Assembly (NCBI GenBank): GCA_021154985.1
Contig: JAJNQE010000067.1
Location: forward strand, 1-25,520
DNA length: 25,520 nucleotides
Reading direction: 5' to 3'
DNA from: Hydrogenophaga sp.
GTDB lineage: Bacteria > Pseudomonadota > Gammaproteobacteria > Burkholderiales > Burkholderiaceae_C
The notes beneath the pieces were generated by a model. That model ran no database searches and was not told where the DNA came from. It saw nothing but the letters and a program-made list of their open reading frames with translations. Of the stretch, positions 14,529 to 22,301 are shown in pieces; positions within the stretch are counted from its first letter, which is position 1; every line of letters starts with the position of its first letter. A program made the translations under genes and the position numbers.

Positions 14529-15644
14529 GTGCCGATCCCTGGCGCCGCTCCCACCGGCGACAACGATCTGGAGGTCCTGTCCATCGACAAGCGCTACGGC
14601 GCGTTTGCGGCGGTGCAGGACCTCAGCTTCAACGTCCGGCAGGGCTCGTTCTTCTCCATCCTCGGCCCCTCGGGCTGCGGCAAGACCACGCTGTTGCGCA
14701 TGATCGCGGGCTTCATCGCGCCCGACCGCGGTGACCTGCGCATCAAGGGGGCTTCCATGCTCGGCGTACCGCCCAACCGGCGGCCGGTGAACATGGTGTT
14801 CCAGCATCTGGCGCTGTTTCCCATGATGAGCGTGGGCGAAAACATTGCTTACGGACTGGCGCGCCGCGGCCTCAGGGGCCCGGCGATCCGGGCCAAGGTC
14901 ACCGACATGCTGCAACGCGTGGGCCTGCCCGGCAGCGCGGACAAACGCATCGACCAGCTCTCGGGCGGGCAGAAGCAGCGGGTGGCGATTGCGCGTTCGC
15001 TGGTGCTGGAGCCCACCCTGCTCCTGCTCGACGAGCCGCTGGGCGCGCTCGACCTCAAGCTGCGCGAACACATGAAGGTCGAACTCAAACAACTGCAGGC
15101 CGAGATCGGCACCACCTTTGTCTACATCACGCACGACCAGTCGGAAGCGCTGGTGATGTCGGACCAGGTCGCGGTGATGAACCAGGGCCGGTTTGAACAG
15201 GTTGGCAGCCCGCAGCAGCTCTACTACCAACCCGCCACGGCATTCGTGGCCGGCTTCGTGGGCAACAACAACCGCTTCGAGGGCCGGGTGGAGCAACTCA
15301 ATGGCGCGCAGGTGCAGCTGCGCACGGCCAGCGGCATGGCCTTGTGGGCGCAGGCAGTGGGCAGCATGGCCGTCGGCCAGAGCGCTGTGGTCTTCGTTCG
15401 CCCCGAGGCGATCGAGATCGGACGCAGCCCGCGTGAGCTGCCCGCGGGCGACCCGGCCTGGAATGCGGTGGTCGACAGCGTGCTGTTCGACGGCGGCAAC
15501 TCCACTGTGCAGGTTCGCGAGACGCGCAGCAACACCCCGTTGCACATTGCCCTGCCCCTCACCGGTCGCCTGGCCGACCTGAAGCCGGGTGAAACCGTGC
15601 ACTTTGCCTACCAAAGCGCGCAGGCCTGGTGCTTTGCGGCCTGA
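14529..15644 (+). CDS. ABC transporter ATP-binding protein, PotA-like
   Basis: ATPase subunit that drives the importer, 371 residues. Walker A GPSGCGKTT (46-54), Q-loop MVFQHLALFP (Gln92), signature LSGGQKQRVAIARS (from 144), Walker B LLLLDEP (Asp168, Glu169) and switch histidine in YITHDQSEAL are all intact. The C-terminal third (about 260-371) is a TOBE-type regulatory domain, as in PotA and MalK. The start is a GTG at 14529, three bases after the binding-protein stop; the first conserved residues (LEVLSIDKRYGAFAAV) begin 13 codons later. It belongs to the polyamine/opine/iron family of ATPases, so substrate cannot be read from this subunit. Confidence 0.92.
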   Translation: MPIPGAAPTGDNDLEVLSIDKRYGAFAAVQDLSFNVRQGSFFSILGPSGCGKTTLLRMIAGFIAPDRGDLRIKGASMLGVPPNRRPVNMVFQHLALFPMMSVGENIAYGLARRGLRGPAIRAKVTDMLQRVGLPGSADKRIDQLSGGQKQRVAIARSLVLEPTLLLLDEPLGALDLKLREHMKVELKQLQAEIGTTFVYITHDQSEALVMSDQVAVMNQGRFEQVGSPQQLYYQPATAFVAGFVGNNNRFEGRVEQLNGAQVQLRTASGMALWAQAVGSMAVGQSAVVFVRPEAIEIGRSPRELPAGDPAWNAVVDSVLFDGGNSTVQVRETRSNTPLHIALPLTGRLADLKPGETVHFAYQSAQAWCFAA

Positions 15645-15664
15645 AGAGCCATGAAGCGCACCCC

Positions 15665-16531
15665 ATGAGCGAAAGCACGCACCGCCGCTTCTTCCTTGGT
15701 GTGCTGCTCGCCCCGGCCCTGCTGTGGCTGCTGGGACTGGTGGTGCTGCCGCACGTGGAGCTGCTGGTGCTCTCGCTGCAGGCGCGCACCGGACCGGGCG
15801 AATACGCACTCAGCCTCGACCAGTACCTCACCTTTGTGGACGAGCCGCTGTACTGGAACACCTTTGTGCGTACTGCTACGCTCTCGGTTCTGGCCACAGT
15901 GCTCACGCTGTTGCTGGCGTTTCCGGCCGCCTGGTACATCGCCAAGGTGGCGCGCGGTCGTGCCAAGACCGTGCTGCTGGTGCTTTGCCTGCTGCCGTTC
16001 TGGGTCAGCGAAATGGTGCGCACGCTGGGCTGGCTCATCTTGCTGCGCGAAACCGGTGTGGTCTCCAGTCTCATGCAAGGTCTGGGGCTGGCAGGGGCGC
16101 CGATCGAGCTACTCTACCGCGACACCACCATCCTGGTCGGGCTGGTCTACGCCTCGCTGCTGTTCATGGTGATCCCGCTGGTCAACAGCCTGGAGAGCCT
16201 GGACGACAGCCTCATCGAAGCCGCCTACGACCTCGGCGGCAGCACCGCCAACATCGTGCGCCGCATCGTCATTCCCCACGCCGCGCCCGGCATCGCCGCA
16301 GGCTGCATCGTGGTCTTCATGCTGTGCCTGGGCAACTACCTCACGCCCACGCTGCTGGGCGGCAAGAACTCGCTCTGGTTCACCGAACAGATCTACACCC
16401 AGTTCATCACCCGCTTCAACTGGAACCAGGGCGCGGCTTTCGGTTTCCTGCTGTTGTTCCTCTCCACCGTGCTGGTGTGGGCGGGCCTGAAGCTCACCGG
16501 CCAGCGCTTCGGCGCGGTGATGAAGACATGA
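15665..16531 (+). CDS. ABC transporter permease, PotB-like
   Basis: Inner-membrane permease of 288 residues with about six hydrophobic segments. The first spans about residues 9-30 and is followed by a periplasmic loop (QARTGPGEYALSLDQYLTF). The cytoplasmic EAA loop LIEAAYDLGGSTANIVRRIV is intact and is where the ATPase docks. The ATG at 15665 lies 20 bases after the ATPase stop; an in-frame ATG at 15629 would lie inside the ATPase gene and is unlikely. It pairs with the next gene to form the heterodimeric channel. Confidence 0.92.
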   Translation: MSESTHRRFFLGVLLAPALLWLLGLVVLPHVELLVLSLQARTGPGEYALSLDQYLTFVDEPLYWNTFVRTATLSVLATVLTLLLAFPAAWYIAKVARGRAKTVLLVLCLLPFWVSEMVRTLGWLILLRETGVVSSLMQGLGLAGAPIELLYRDTTILVGLVYASLLFMVIPLVNSLESLDDSLIEAAYDLGGSTANIVRRIVIPHAAPGIAAGCIVVFMLCLGNYLTPTLLGGKNSLWFTEQIYTQFITRFNWNQGAAFGFLLLFLSTVLVWAGLKLTGQRFGAVMKT

Positions 16532-16541
16532 GCTCGCGGCC

Positions 16542-17408
16542 ATGATTCCCAGCCTGCCACGCCCCCTCATGCAGCGCCTTGGCCTCAACGCCTTCGTATT
16601 CGTGTTCTTCGTGTTCCTGTTCGTGCCGCTGGCCGTGGTAGCGATCTTTGCCTTCAACGATGCGCCTTACCCCACACCACCCTGGATGGGCTTCACGCTG
16701 GACTGGTTCCTGGCCGACAACGGCAGCCGCACCGGTTTGCTGTTCGACGCCGAGCTGATCCAGAGCCTGGGCACCAGCGCCTGGGTCGCCACCTGGGTCA
16801 CGGTGCTGTCGGTCGGTGTGGGCACTTGCAACGCCTTCTTGCTCGAGCGGTTCGACTTTCCGGGCAAGAACGCCATCGCCTTGCTGAGCATGCTGCCGCT
16901 GGTGATCCCGGGGGTGATCCTGGGCATCTCCATCCTGGCGTTCGCCAGCCGCATCGCCAACTTTGCCGACGAGACCTGGGGCCTGGAGCTGGACTTCCTG
17001 CGCCCGGGATTGCCGCTGGTGATCCTGGGCCAGTTCTGCTACATCGTCACCATCGCCACACTCACCATTTCGGCCAGCCTGCGACGCTTCGACCGCACGC
17101 TAGAAGACGCCGCCTACAACCTCGGTGCCAGCCGTGCTGCGGTGCTGTGGACCATCACGCTGCCCTATCTGCGCCCCAGCATGATCGGCGCCGCCGCCAT
17201 GGCCTTCCTCATGTCGTTCGAGAACTTCAACACCACGCTCATGCTGGTGGGCTCGGACTCACCGCTCACCGTGTTGATGTACAGCCGAATGCGCGAAGGC
17301 GCCACACCGGTGCTCAACGCCATCAGCCTCTTCCTCATGATCGCTTCGGCCCTGCTGGCGCTGATGCTGTTGTGGCGCAAGGCGCCCGAACGCGCCGAGG
17401 GACACTGA
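16542..17408 (+). CDS. ABC transporter permease, PotC-like
   Basis: Second permease of the importer, 288 residues, with about six membrane segments. The N-terminal hydrophobic stretch is followed by FNDAPYPTPPWMGFTLDWF, which resembles the FNxS...WxGFTxxWY stretch of PotC. The EAA-type loop LEDAAYNLGASRAAVLWTIT is intact. The ATG at 16542 lies 10 bases after the PotB-like stop. Last gene of the operon: a symmetrical element follows at 17421-17447 and then a 5' leader for the next gene. Confidence 0.92.
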   Translation: MIPSLPRPLMQRLGLNAFVFVFFVFLFVPLAVVAIFAFNDAPYPTPPWMGFTLDWFLADNGSRTGLLFDAELIQSLGTSAWVATWVTVLSVGVGTCNAFLLERFDFPGKNAIALLSMLPLVIPGVILGISILAFASRIANFADETWGLELDFLRPGLPLVILGQFCYIVTIATLTISASLRRFDRTLEDAAYNLGASRAAVLWTITLPYLRPSMIGAAAMAFLMSFENFNTTLMLVGSDSPLTVLMYSRMREGATPVLNAISLFLMIASALLALMLLWRKAPERAEGH

Positions 17409-17420
17409 ACGGCTGCGTTA

Positions 17421-17447
17421 CCGCTGCTGACATTCGTCACAAAGCGG
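17421..17447. promoter_or_regulatory. Nested inverted repeat after the importer operon
   Basis: CCGCT (17421-17425) and AGCGG (17443-17447) enclose TGAC (17428-17431) and GTCA (17436-17439). The dyad starts 12 bases after the last permease stop and is followed by TTTAAG. It may be a weak terminator for the importer operon or an operator for the PepSY gene, whose start is about 79 bases on. A second small hairpin (CCAGC, four bases, GCTGG at 17488-17501) lies nearer that gene. Confidence 0.3.
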
Positions 17448-17525
17448 TTTAAGCCTCATTTCAAGTTGCTTCGTTTCAATGCCTTCACCAGCAACCGCTG
17501 GCATCGATACACAAGGAAACGCATC

Positions 17526-17783
17526 ATGAAATCTGTTGTTCTCTCCGCACTTCTTCTCGCTGTCGCTGGAGCCGCTGTGGCCGGTCCTGCCTGCAATGCC
17601 CCCAAGGAAAAATGGATGCCCGAGGCGGCGTTCAAGAAGGATGTGGAAGCCCAGGGCTACCAGATCAAGACCTTCAAGGTGAGCAAGGGCCAGTGCTACG
17701 AGATCTACGGCACCGACAAGGCCGGCAAGAAGGTGGAGATCTACTTTGACCCGGTGAGCGGCAAACCCGTCGAGCACAAGTGA
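17526..17783 (+). CDS. Small secreted PepSY-like protein
   Basis: Exported protein of 85 residues. A signal peptide is clear (MKSVVLSALLLAVAGAAVA, cleavage after about residue 19). The mature part of about 66 residues has the PepSY-like pattern: WMPEAAFKKDVEAQGYQI, then YEIYGTDKAGKKVEIYFDPVSGK, ending VEHK. Two cysteines (Cys23 and Cys57) could form a disulfide. The ATG at 17526 has an AAGGAA ribosome site about 8 bases upstream; the longer open frame from 17466 is not secreted-like at its start. The stop overlaps the GTG of the cytochrome gene, so the two are translationally coupled and probably act together in the periplasm and membrane. Confidence 0.82.
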   Translation: MKSVVLSALLLAVAGAAVAGPACNAPKEKWMPEAAFKKDVEAQGYQIKTFKVSKGQCYEIYGTDKAGKKVEIYFDPVSGKPVEHK

Positions 17784-18307
17784 GCGTCACCGCATCCCGG
17801 CGGGTCTGGGACCCGCTGGTGCGCGTCTTCCACTGGTCGCTGGTGGCCTGCGTGCTGCTCAACCTCTTTGTGGTCGACGACGGTGAAGACCTGCACCAGT
17901 GGCTGGGCTACGCGGCCTCCGCGCTGGTGCTGGTGCGTGTGGTGTGGGGCTTTGTGGGCCCGCGCCACGCGCGTTTTGCCGACTTCTTCCCGACGCCGCG
18001 CCGCGTGGCCAACCACGTCCGCGCGCTGCTCGGCGGTGCGCCGGAACACCACTGGGGGCACAACCCGCTGGGTGCGTTGATGGTGCTCGGCCTGCTCGCC
18101 ATGGTGCTCACGCTGGGCCTCACCGGCTGGATGCAAGGCCTGGACGCCTTCTGGGGGGAGGAGTGGCTGCAGGACCTGCACGAAGGCCTGGGCGAATGGC
18201 TGCTGCCGATGGTGGGGCTGCACGCGGGCGCCACGATCATCATGGGCCGCATCGAGCGCACGCGGCTGGTGAAGGCCATGGTCACGGGCGTGAAGGAGCG
18301 CTACTGA
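17780..18307 (+). CDS. Cytochrome b561-type membrane protein
   Basis: Four-helix di-haem cytochrome b of 175 residues. N-terminal WDPLVRVFHWSLV carries His18; DLHQWLGY carries His39; DLHEGLGEW carries His134; GLHAGATI carries His148. These four histidines match the ligands of the b561/Ni-Fe hydrogenase-type cytochrome family. HNPLGALMVLGLL near residue 94 is another family signature. It likely moves electrons between the quinone pool and a periplasmic partner. The start is a GTG at 17780 overlapping the PepSY-protein stop. There is no hydrogenase or other catalytic subunit nearby, so its partner is unknown; the linked PepSY protein is the obvious candidate. Confidence 0.86.
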   Translation: MSVTASRRVWDPLVRVFHWSLVACVLLNLFVVDDGEDLHQWLGYAASALVLVRVVWGFVGPRHARFADFFPTPRRVANHVRALLGGAPEHHWGHNPLGALMVLGLLAMVLTLGLTGWMQGLDAFWGEEWLQDLHEGLGEWLLPMVGLHAGATIIMGRIERTRLVKAMVTGVKERY

Positions 18308-18331
18308 ACACCCGCGTGGCACACTGCGCCG

Positions 18332-18736
18332 ATGCCGATCACCATCGATCCCGCCGAGGTGGAATTCACCGCCATCCGCGCCCAGGGCGCGGGTGGGCAA
18401 AACGTGAACAAGGTGTCCAACGCGGTGCACCTGCGGTTTGCCATCCACGCATCAAGACTGCCCGACGCCGTGAAGGAGCGGCTGCTGGCGCTGAGCGACC
18501 AACGCATCACCACCGAGGGCGTGGTGGTGATCAAGGCGCAGACCAGCCGCAGCCTGGAGCAGAACAAGGCGCAGGCGCTGGAGCGGCTGCAGGCACTGGT
18601 GGACAGCGTGGCCACGCTGCCCAAGGCACGCAAGGCGACGCAACCCACGTTCGGATCGAAGCAGCGCCGGCTTGAAGGCAAGGCCACGCGCTCCACCGTC
18701 AAGCAGTTGCGCGGTCGGGTGCGCGGGCTCGACTGA
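18332..18736 (+). CDS. arfB: Alternative ribosome-rescue factor ArfB (peptidyl-tRNA hydrolase)
   Basis: Release-factor-like protein of 134 residues (YaeJ/ArfB). The catalytic GGQ motif is at residues 21-23 in RAQGAGGQNVNKVSNAVHL. There is no codon-recognition domain, and the C-terminus is a long basic tail (KARKATQPTFGSKQRRLEGK, then RGRVRG) that enters the empty mRNA channel of stalled ribosomes. It releases peptides from non-stop complexes. The length matches the family. The ATG at 18332 is 24 bases after the cytochrome stop; no strong ribosome site is seen, and a weak CACACT -10 box ends six bases before the ATG. It ends 12 bases before the convergent marR stop. Confidence 0.93.
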   Translation: MPITIDPAEVEFTAIRAQGAGGQNVNKVSNAVHLRFAIHASRLPDAVKERLLALSDQRITTEGVVVIKAQTSRSLEQNKAQALERLQALVDSVATLPKARKATQPTFGSKQRRLEGKATRSTVKQLRGRVRGLD

Positions 18737-18748
18737 GCCCACCCGAAT

Positions 18749-19222
18749 TCACTTCATCGCTTCGCTGGGCGCGCGGCTGTGTTCGTTGTTGGTGTCCACC
18801 AGCAGGCGCAGCAGCTTCATGAATTCGGCGCGCTGGCGCTCGGAGAGCGGCCCCAGGATCAGGTCTTGCGCGCCCAGCATGGCCGGCACCGCCTCCGCGA
18901 GCAATTGCACGCCCGCGTCGGTGAGCTCCAGCTGGCGGGCGCGGCGGTCTTCGGGTGAGGTCTTGCGCTCCAGCCAGCCGCGGGCTTCGAGCCGGTCGAC
19001 CACGCCACCGGTCGTGGAGGCGTCCAGCGCGATGGTGCGCGCCAGCGTGCGTTGATCGATGCCCGGGTGGTTGGCCACCGTCTGCAGCGCCGCGTATTGC
19101 ACCGGGGTGATGCCGATCTCGCCCAGCTCCTGCAGGAAGATGCCCACCGAAATCTGGTGCAACCGGCGGATGTAGTGACCGGGCTGGTGGTCGATGTCGA
19201 CGGCGGGTGGACTGCGTTTCAT
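18749..19222 (-). CDS. MarR family transcriptional regulator
   Basis: Winged-helix regulator of 157 residues. The N-terminal helix region HYIRRLHQISVGIFLQELGE leads to ITPVQYAALQTVANHPGIDQ, the recognition helix area LARTIALDASTTGGVVDRLEARGWL and the wing ERKTSPEDRRARQLELTDAG. MarR proteins bind palindromes as dimers and often lose DNA on binding an aromatic acid. It is divergent from the 3-hydroxybenzoate/gentisate genes, with a palindrome in the shared 89-base region, so it probably represses them. The ATG at 19222 is chosen because the MarR sequence starts soon after; the frame runs on upstream to 19381 only as unrelated sequence. An extended -10 (TGCTAGGAT, 19253 down to 19245) could be its own promoter. 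Confidence 0.92.
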   Translation of the reverse strand: MKRSPPAVDIDHQPGHYIRRLHQISVGIFLQELGEIGITPVQYAALQTVANHPGIDQRTLARTIALDASTTGGVVDRLEARGWLERKTSPEDRRARQLELTDAGVQLLAEAVPAMLGAQDLILGPLSERQRAEFMKLLRLLVDTNNEHSRAPSEAMK

Positions 19223-19236
19223 GGCGATGGAAGGTG

Positions 19237-19285
19237 TTGCGGGAATCCTAGCATCGCCGATACAATAAGTACACTGATCATCAGT
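19237..19285 (+). promoter_or_regulatory. Promoter and MarR-type operator of the gentisate operon
   Basis: TTGCGG (19237-19242) and TACAAT (19261-19266, five of six -10 matches) are 18 bases apart. Transcription would start near 19273. A perfect inverted repeat ACTGAT-C-ATCAGT (19273-19285) begins right at that point, where a bound repressor would block initiation. A good AGGAG ribosome site follows just before the ATG at 19312. Confidence 0.62.
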
Positions 19286-19311
19286 ATGCGGCCCATGTAG
19301 AGGAGACACCC

Positions 19312-20514
19312 ATGACAACAAGCCCATCCGACCTTCCTGTGCTGGTCGCCGGCGGCGGTATCGGCGGCCTGGCCGCTGCACTCGCCCTGGTGCGTCGGGG
19401 CTTTCGTGTGAAGGTGCTGGAGCAGGCGGCCGAGCTGGGCGAGATCGGCGCCGGCATGCAGCTCGGGCCCAACGCCTTCCACGCCTTTGACGCGCTGGGC
19501 GTGGGCGAGCAGGCGCGCAGGCGCGCGGTGTACACCGACTTCATGGTGATGCACGACGCCATCGACGAATACCAGGTCGGCAAGATCCCCACCGGCGAGG
19601 CCTTTCGCCAGCGCTTCGGCAACCCCTACGCGGTGATCCACCGGGCCGACGCGCACACGTCCTTGCTCGAAGGCGTGCAGGCCAGCGGACACATTGAATT
19701 CCTCACCTCCACCCGCGTGGTGCGCATCGATCAGAACGCCGACGGTGTGACGGTGCACGACCAGCACGGCAACGCCCACCGCGGGCGGGCGCTCATCGGC
19801 GCCGACGGCGTGAAGTCGGTGGTGCGCCAGCAGTTCGTGGGCGACGAAGCCCGCGTGACCGGTCATGTGGTGTACCGCGCCGTGGTCGACAAGGCCGACT
19901 TCCCCGAAGACCTGCGCTGGAACGCGGCCAGCATCTGGGTCGGCCCCCACTGCCACCTGGTGCACTACCCGCTGCGTGGCGGCGAGCAGTACAACGTGGT
20001 CGTGACCTTCCACAGCCGCGAGCAAGAGGAGTGGGGCGTGACCGAGGGCAGCCAGGCCGAGGTGCAAAGCTACTTTCAAGGGCTGTGCCCCAAGGCTCGG
20101 CAGTTGATTGACCTGCCCAAGAGCTGGAAGCGCTGGGCCACGGCCGACCGCGAACCCATCGGCCAGTGGAGCTTTGGCCGCGTCACGCTGCTGGGCGACG
20201 CCGCGCACCCCACCACGCAGTACATGGCGCAGGGCGCGTGCATGGCGATTGAAGACGCGGTGACGCTGGGCGAGGCTCTGCGGGTGCACGGCAACGACAT
20301 TGAAAAGGCCTTCGACCTTTACCAGCGCTCGCGCGTGGCGCGCACCGCCCGCATCGTGCTGAGCTCGCGCGAGATGGGCCGCATCTACCACGCCAAGGGC
20401 GTGGAGCGCCTGGTGCGCAACGACCTCTGGCGCGGACGCACGCCCGAGCGCTTTTACGATGCGATGGAATGGCTGTACGGCTGGAACGTCCAGAACTGCC
20501 TGGCTGCCCACTGA
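19312..20514 (+). CDS. 3-hydroxybenzoate 6-monooxygenase (FAD-dependent)
   Basis: Single-component flavin hydroxylase of 400 residues. The FAD motif GGGIGG (14-19) ends in VKVLEQ with Glu37 for the ribose; the DG motif GADGVKSVVR lies near residue 163 and the GD motif LLGDAAHP near 295, followed by QGACMAIEDAVTLGEAL. The early part LGEIGAGMQLGPNAFHAFDALG is like 3-hydroxybenzoate 6-hydroxylases (NagX/MhbM/XlnD type). It would convert 3-hydroxybenzoate to gentisate with NADH and O2. Gentisate dioxygenase follows 15 bases downstream, which supports this substrate over salicylate; salicylate 5-hydroxylation normally uses a Rieske system. Salicylate 1-hydroxylase is a relative but would yield catechol, which does not fit the neighbours. 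Confidence 0.87.
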   Translation: MTTSPSDLPVLVAGGGIGGLAAALALVRRGFRVKVLEQAAELGEIGAGMQLGPNAFHAFDALGVGEQARRRAVYTDFMVMHDAIDEYQVGKIPTGEAFRQRFGNPYAVIHRADAHTSLLEGVQASGHIEFLTSTRVVRIDQNADGVTVHDQHGNAHRGRALIGADGVKSVVRQQFVGDEARVTGHVVYRAVVDKADFPEDLRWNAASIWVGPHCHLVHYPLRGGEQYNVVVTFHSREQEEWGVTEGSQAEVQSYFQGLCPKARQLIDLPKSWKRWATADREPIGQWSFGRVTLLGDAAHPTTQYMAQGACMAIEDAVTLGEALRVHGNDIEKAFDLYQRSRVARTARIVLSSREMGRIYHAKGVERLVRNDLWRGRTPERFYDAMEWLYGWNVQNCLAAH

Positions 20515-20529
20515 ACACACGGAGACACC

Positions 20530-21588
20530 ATGAACGACCTCGGACGACTCGAAGACCTGCCCGCCGACTACGTGGCCGAGCTGCGCGCGCTCAACCTGGT
20601 GCCGCTGTGGCCCAGCCTGCGCGGCGTGCTGCCGCCCACCATCCCCACGCGGCAGACGCAGGCCACGCACTGGCCCTACAAGACCATCAAGCCACTGCTG
20701 CTCAAAGCCGGCGAACTCACCCCCATCGAAAAGGCCGAGCGCCGCGTGCTGGTGCTGGCGAACCCCGGCCACACGCTCGAGAAGATGCAGGCCAGCGCCG
20801 CCATGTACCTCGGCATGCAGCTTCTCATGCCCGGCGAGTGGGCGCCCAGCCACCGCCACACACCCAACGCGGTGCGCATGGTGGTGGAAGGCGAAGGCGC
20901 CTGGACCACGGTGGACGGCGAACGCTGCCCGATGTCGCGCGGCGACCTGATCCTCACGCCCACCGGCCTGTGGCACGAACACGGCCACGATGGCACCGAG
21001 CCGGTGATCTGGCTCGACGTGCTCGACCTCCCGCTGGCCTATTACCTGGAGGTGAGCTACCACCTCAATGGCGCGCGGCAGGACACAAAACCGGGCCAGG
21101 GCGACCGCGCCTATGCGCGCGCCGGTGTGGTGCCCACGCCCGTGTTCGGCCGCAGCGGCAAGCGCTACCCCATGCTGCGTTACCCGTGGGCCGACGCGAA
21201 AGCCGCTCTTGAATCACTCGCCGCCGACCGGCCCGATGTGGACGCGGTGCAGGTGACCTATGTGAACCCCGAGACCGGTGAAGACGTGGAGAACATCCTC
21301 GGCTTTCACGCACTGATGCTGCGCCCTGGCCAGACGCTGCAGTTGCCCGCGCGTTCACCCGCAGCGATCTACCACGTGATCGAAGGCGCGGCGCGCGTGA
21401 CCACCGACGCCAAGGGCTTCGACCTGGTCGCCGCCGACACCTGCTGCATCCCCGGCTACACCACCACCACGCTCACCAACGCGTCGGCCAACGCGCCGGC
21501 CTTCCTCTTCATCGCCGACGAATCGCCGCTGCACCGCAAGCTCGGCGTGTACGAAGTGCGCCCCGACAACCAACCCTCCATGCCCTGA
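20530..21588 (+). CDS. Gentisate 1,2-dioxygenase
   Basis: Bicupin Fe(II) ring-cleavage enzyme of 352 residues that opens gentisate to maleylpyruvate. The N-terminal cupin carries the metal site: His108 and His110 in PSHRHTPNAVRMVVEGEG and His149 in TGLWHEHGHDG. The C-terminal cupin starts near 255 (LGFHALMLRPGQTL) and lacks an obvious metal triad, as is usual. LWPSLRGVLPP near residue 26 is a family signature. The ATG at 20530 has a GGAG site. The gene is 15 bases after the monooxygenase and 8 bases before the hydrolase. Confidence 0.94.
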   Translation: MNDLGRLEDLPADYVAELRALNLVPLWPSLRGVLPPTIPTRQTQATHWPYKTIKPLLLKAGELTPIEKAERRVLVLANPGHTLEKMQASAAMYLGMQLLMPGEWAPSHRHTPNAVRMVVEGEGAWTTVDGERCPMSRGDLILTPTGLWHEHGHDGTEPVIWLDVLDLPLAYYLEVSYHLNGARQDTKPGQGDRAYARAGVVPTPVFGRSGKRYPMLRYPWADAKAALESLAADRPDVDAVQVTYVNPETGEDVENILGFHALMLRPGQTLQLPARSPAAIYHVIEGAARVTTDAKGFDLVAADTCCIPGYTTTTLTNASANAPAFLFIADESPLHRKLGVYEVRPDNQPSMP

Positions 21589-21596
21589 ACGCCACC

Positions 21597-22298
21597 ATGA
21601 GCACTTACCTCTTCCCTCCACCTCCCGTTGCTGCCGTTCCCGTGCGCGGCCACACCGAACTGTTCCCCGTCAACCGCCTGTTTTTCGTCGGCCGCAACTA
21701 CCACGCCCACGCGGTGGAAATGGGCAAGCCGGTGGACAAGTCGGTCGAGCGGCCGTTCTACTTCACCAAGGCGCCGCAGACGCTGGCCCGCTCGGGCGCG
21801 ACCACGCCCTACCCGAGCGAGACGGCCAACTACCACTTCGAGATGGAGCTGGTGCTGGCCGTGGGAAAACCCGGCTTTCGCGTGAAAGCCGAAGACGCAC
21901 ACACCATCATTTATGGATACGCCGCCGGCCTGGACATGACGCGCCGCGACCTGCAGCTGGTGGCGCGCGACAAGGGACGCCCCTGGGATCTGGGCAAGGA
22001 CGTGGAGCACTCGTCGGTGTGCAGCGAGATCGTGCCGATGCCGGGTGTGGTGATCGAGCGCGGCGGCATCGAGCTTTCGGTCAACGGCGCGGTGAAGCAG
22101 AAGTCCGACGTGGACAAGCTGATCTGGAACATCCGCGAAATCATTGCCGACCTCTCGCTGTTCTACCACCTGCAACCCGGCGACCTGATCTACACCGGCA
22201 CGCCCGAGGGCGTGGGCGCGGTGCTGCCGGGCGACAAGATCACCGGCTCGGTGAACGGTGTGGGCGAGGTCGAACTGACGGTCGGCCCGAAGGCCTGA
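21597..22298 (+). CDS. Fumarylacetoacetate hydrolase family protein, likely fumarylpyruvate hydrolase
   Basis: FAH-fold hydrolase of 233 residues that should split fumarylpyruvate to fumarate and pyruvate, the last step of the gentisate pathway. Metal ligands are visible: Glu82 and Glu84 in YHFEMELVLAVGK and Asp113 in GLDMTRRDLQ. FFVGRNYHAHAVEMG and the late DLIYTGTPEGVGAV are family signatures; the length matches NagK. Third and last gene of the operon, 8 bases after the dioxygenase. No maleylpyruvate isomerase gene accompanies it, so direct hydrolysis of maleylpyruvate is possible. Only 3 bases separate its stop from the convergent nrdJ stop. Confidence 0.88.
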   Translation: MSTYLFPPPPVAAVPVRGHTELFPVNRLFFVGRNYHAHAVEMGKPVDKSVERPFYFTKAPQTLARSGATTPYPSETANYHFEMELVLAVGKPGFRVKAEDAHTIIYGYAAGLDMTRRDLQLVARDKGRPWDLGKDVEHSSVCSEIVPMPGVVIERGGIELSVNGAVKQKSDVDKLIWNIREIIADLSLFYHLQPGDLIYTGTPEGVGAVLPGDKITGSVNGVGEVELTVGPKA

Positions 22299-22301
22299 AC
22301 C

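Noticed and set aside
14115..15809. 564-residue minus-strand frame across the ABC importer genes
   Set aside because: It spans parts of three well-defined genes on the other strand and has no recognisable domain.
19219..21063. 614-residue minus-strand frame opposite the monooxygenase and dioxygenase
   Set aside because: No domain or ribosome site, and both plus-strand genes have intact catalytic motifs.
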